The notes beneath the pieces were generated by a model. It saw only the letters and a program-made list of their open reading frames with translations, was not told where the DNA came from and made no database searches. The position numbers and the translations under genes are program-made. Positions 61,031-64,000 of a stretch of DNA of 64,000 bases are shown here, piece by piece. Origin of the DNA: Arabidopsis thaliana (Eukaryota > Streptophyta > Magnoliopsida > Brassicales > Brassicaceae); assembly GCF_000001735.4 (NCBI RefSeq), contig NC_003075.7, forward strand, positions 2,109,001-2,173,000, given 5' to 3'. The stretch's first letter is position 1, and every line of letters starts with the position of its first letter.

Positions 61031-61345
61031 TGTTTGCATCTGGTTCTGTTTGAGTAAGATATAGTTAGCAATTAGCGAGCACCAAGTTTATGGTACACGC
61101 GAGTGTAGGAGAAAACTATCCCTTGGCATTTCCTCTTGCAAATAGACTCATTAGCTTCCACAACAAGTAACTTTTTCCATTGGTGTCTGTGAATAGCTTA
61201 TGATCGAAAACGAGACTACAAGCTCTGAGACAAGTTAAAAATATATTCTTTAAGGTCTTAACCTCAGAGATTAGGTCAAAATCTGTTCTTTCTCGTCTTG
61301 AGTCTTAAGGATTTCGCTCTGGTAAGCTTATCAAAGCTCTCTGCT
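61031..61345 (+). repeat. Second copy of the zinc-finger gene promoter, without its gene
   Basis: Homologous to 56640-56694 joined to 57581-57790: GTTTGAGTAAGATATAG, GAGCAC, CGCGAGTGTAG, CAACAAGTAA, CTCTGGTAAGCTTATC in the same order and spacing. Similarity stops soon after the donor-like CTCTGGTAAGCT at 61318, and no zinc-finger coding sequence follows. Confidence 0.75.
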
Positions 61346-61439
61346 TTATGATTTTCCCGTGAAAATAAATTGAGAAGCTTTCATTTTTACCATTTTTGTT
61401 CTTCAATTTCTCACATTTTTGTTCTTCAATTTCTCTATA

Positions 61440-61496
61440 CAGCGGTCTATATCTGTACAGCGGTCTATATCTGTACAGTGATCTACATCCGTACAA
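61440..61496. repeat. 20-bp tandem repeat
   Basis: Three imperfect copies of TACAGCGGTCTATATCTG or close variants. Confidence 0.8.
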
Positions 61497-61499
61497 TGT

Positions 61500-62153
61500 T
61501 CTATAATATAAAATTTAAAACATTTTAAACAAAATGCATATCAAATGATAGAGAAAAAAACATAGATTTTTATTTATATGATCAATTTTAGAAAAATAAA
61601 ATTTACTAATGAGCACTTTAGTTATTAAACATTGAGGGAATGTGTAATAAAGAAAAAAAAGAAATTTTTAAAAAAAACTTGACCCACTAAATATGCCCCA
61701 CATGTCTCTCTCTCTCTAACCCAACCAAAACCGACTATATTACTAATTGTGAATAGTATATGTACTACTTCTATAATTAAATTTCAGAAACGTACTAGTC
61801 TTCAAACAAACTCTTTTTGTTTTTGGGCACGTGTTGACCAGAAGAAGTTTATTGAGAAAGAGACTAAGGAAAATGGTGTCGAAGTTTCATCAACTCCTGA
61901 AAATGCGATGCTTAAGAGAAGTCAATGGAAATTAGAGTTGTTGAAACAAGGTACATTCACGTGCCTTGTTTTTCTTCTTAATGTTCAACTCATATTCAAT
62001 CAACTTCTGATACATATAGATTGAATTTGTATTTGGTGTACTTGTCTCAAACCATTTAACTTTTATTGATTTAGTTGTTAGACCAGCACGCAAACAAAAA
62101 CTAAAAGAATTCTCACATGGTTAGGGAAACAATACAGATCCCAATATAATCGG
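61500..62153. other. Intergenic, unassigned
   Basis: AT-rich with a CT microsatellite (about 61703). A 91-codon frame at 61749-62024 (with ARVDQKKFIEKETKENGVEV) is not recognised and may be chance or a gene fragment. Confidence 0.35.
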
Positions 62154-64000
62154 TTTTTCTTTTTTTTTAAACGACTTCTTTCATTAATTGAGACCAGTAT
62201 GATTACAATGTGAAGCTGTTATTATGAAATCAGGAACATAAAAGTGAAAGTGAAAGGTGCTGTTTGGTGGCATGATATGTTTAGCCAGAAGATCCGCTGG
62301 GTGATTATTTGATCTTGGAGTCCATTGAAACTCTGCGTCATCAAAATGTTCTCGCCAATGTATTGCGTCTCTGATCCAGTTGCAGTAGCTAAAGTTGATG
62401 TTTTTGTTGTTCATCAGCTCCTCCACCTTTTTGTTATCTCCTTCAAAGATAACTTTCCGGTGTCCTTGACTCCAGAGATGTTGCATTGCAATGATAAGAG
62501 CCTGAAGTTCACTTTCTAGGGCGCATGTTGTCGTGATGCCTATTGCCTGACCTGCTCCTTTGTAGATTCCTTCTGCATCCCTTATTATCCATCCTGCTTT
62601 AGATTGTCTTTATTGATGGTTGAAAGAGCCATCGTAGTTGCATTTCACCCATCCATAAGGCGGTCGTTTCCACACAATGTTTTGCTATGCTGTTGGTATC
62701 TCTTCTCGACATTGTTGGGGGTTGGAGGCTGTGAAGGTAGTCAGTAGAAGTGTTCCACTCTTCCTCATCATTCCTAGCAAGTTGGAGTGTGGTCTGCCAT
62801 GATATACTCTTTTGTTGGAAAATCAATTGGTTCCTACTCTTCCAAAGTCGCCAGACAATCCAAATTGCAAGGTGAGAGAGGTGTGGATGTCGTCTAGCAA
62901 AGGTGGGTGAAAGAATGATGTTCATTTTTGTGTTTACAGAAGCTCCAGGCATCGTGATGGTATTATGCGGAAAACCGGCTGCTCTCCAGACCTGTTGTGC
63001 ATAAAAACAATCAAAAAATAAATGTTGTGTAGTTTCCTCTTCTTGGCAGCATCGTTTGCAGACAGGTTGGTTCCGGATGTGTCGTCTCTTCAGTGTTTTA
63101 AGGCTCCAGATAGAAGTTTCCACAGAAAGTATCGTAATTTTGGGACTGTTTTAAGTTTCCAAATCCGTGTCTTTAAATCTAAGTTCCCCGTGGTGGTTAT
63201 ACGTTTGAGTCTCTGTAAAGTTGATTTGCTAACCAGTAAGCAGATTTAACAGAGTAAAGTCCATCCTTAGTATAATGCCATCCAAGCATGTCATGAGGTG
63301 CATGGGCGCTTAGTTTCAGGGACAGAATTAAGTTTGCATTATCTTCTGTAACCTTCTCGCTGATGAGATCCTCTTTCCACATTGAACTTGAATGCATTCA
63401 TTCTGACAACAGTTGATTCTCTTCTTGACCATTCTTTACCCGTGGAGGTCGTAGAGGGTGAACCGGTAACCAAGGGTCTATCCATGCACTGATATTGGAG
63501 CCGTTACCAATTGCAAATCGGAGTCCTTGTTTGATTAAATCACGGCCCTGGAGTAGTGACTTCCAAACAAATGACGCCTTTCTTTTCTGAGTAGCATTGA
63601 GAATATTTGATTCATTGAAATATCTTCTTTTCACAATCCTTCCCATGAGACACTCTGGTTTTTTAGGATCCTCCAAATCTGTTTTCCAAGTAGAGCCAAA
63701 TTGAAGTTCTCAAAATCTTTGAATCCCATTCCACCTTTTTTTTCAACAAAGACATTCTTTTCCATGAAAATCAATGCATCCCTTTTTTATCTTCACCACT
63801 ACTCCACCAAAACTTAGCAAGAATACCATTTATTTCTTCACAAATGGATTGTGAAAACTTGAAGATGTTCATGGAGTAAACTGGTACGGCAAGAGCAACA
63901 ACCTTGAGAAGCACCTCTTTTCCTCCTGCCGAGAGGAACTTCTTACTCCATCCCTGGGTTTTTGACCGTACACGTTCTACAATATATTGAAACATTTCAG
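62154..64000 (-). mobile_element. LINE (non-LTR retrotransposon), 3' portion
   Basis: On the minus strand it ends in a poly(A)-like run (T-rich on plus at 62155-62168). The coding order toward it is reverse-transcriptase C-terminus, zf-RVT region, RNase H: the order of plant LINEs. The 5' part is outside the window, so the target duplication cannot be tested. Confidence 0.85.
62184..63995 (-). pseudogene. LINE reverse transcriptase / RNase H ORF2, broken
   Basis: The minus-strand reading begins inside the reverse-transcriptase thumb (VERVRSKTQGWSKKFLSAGG, KFWWSSGEDKKGMHW). It shifts to GRIVKRRYFNESNILNATQK and GLRFAIGNGSNISAWIDPWL, then to the zf-RVT domain (NQPVCKRCCQEEETTQHLFF), and finally to a plant RNase H-like end (FEGDNKKVEELMNNKNINFS, NHPADLLAKH). 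Several shifts and stops separate these pieces (around 63760, 63397, 63125 and 62600). Inactive. Confidence 0.85.

Noticed and set aside
61749-62024. A 91-codon ORF
   Set aside because: No recognisable domain and no clear promoter or splice context; listed only as unassigned sequence.

Overview
This is plant nuclear DNA: AT-rich, with short GT-AG introns, and it looks like Arabidopsis thaliana or a very close relative. Gene content and order match, as I recall it, the A. thaliana chromosome 4 short-arm segment around At4g04320-At4g04370. That assignment is from memory; the exon models below were built codon by codon from the sequence.

The left part (4.5-27.3 kb) is a block of intact host genes: malonyl-CoA decarboxylase with a peroxisomal SRL tail (+), the Rubisco assembly chaperone RbcX1 (-), the OSCA1-type osmosensing Ca2+ channel (+), organellar leucyl-tRNA synthetase (+), a small DUF1068 protein (-) and an E-class PPR protein (-). 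To their left lie a hAT element running off the window (1-1923) and a 2.3-kb Mutator-like element (MULE, 1981-4320) that ends 245 bp before the decarboxylase start codon.

From 27.5 kb on, transposons and broken genes dominate: an F-box pseudogene; a decayed Copia retrotransposon (about 28.8-33.2 kb); a KAONASHI-like MULE with a DUF1985/Ulp1 gene facing a MURA transposase (33.8-41.9 kb); a non-autonomous hAT with clean 12-bp inverted repeats and an 8-bp target duplication (41936-42791); a 12.3-kb VANDAL-like MULE (42851-55195) inserted inside exon 1 of an AHP (histidine phosphotransfer) pseudogene; a decayed C2H2 zinc-finger gene with a duplicated copy of its promoter; and a LINE entering from the right on the minus strand.

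The most interesting system is the 12.3-kb element. Its transposase is broken, but it keeps an open five-exon gene for a 736-residue DUF1985 protein, the class that includes the VANC anti-silencing factors of VANDAL transposons. Its non-coding DNA is packed with one short motif (14-mer AGTTCAAATGGTTC, core GTTCAA/TTGAAC) in at least three arrays. The small relative at 1981-4320 shares both element ends, the leader and the exact 14-mer. Together they look like a matched pair of DNA-binding anti-silencer and family-specific target repeats, with a motif I do not know to be described.
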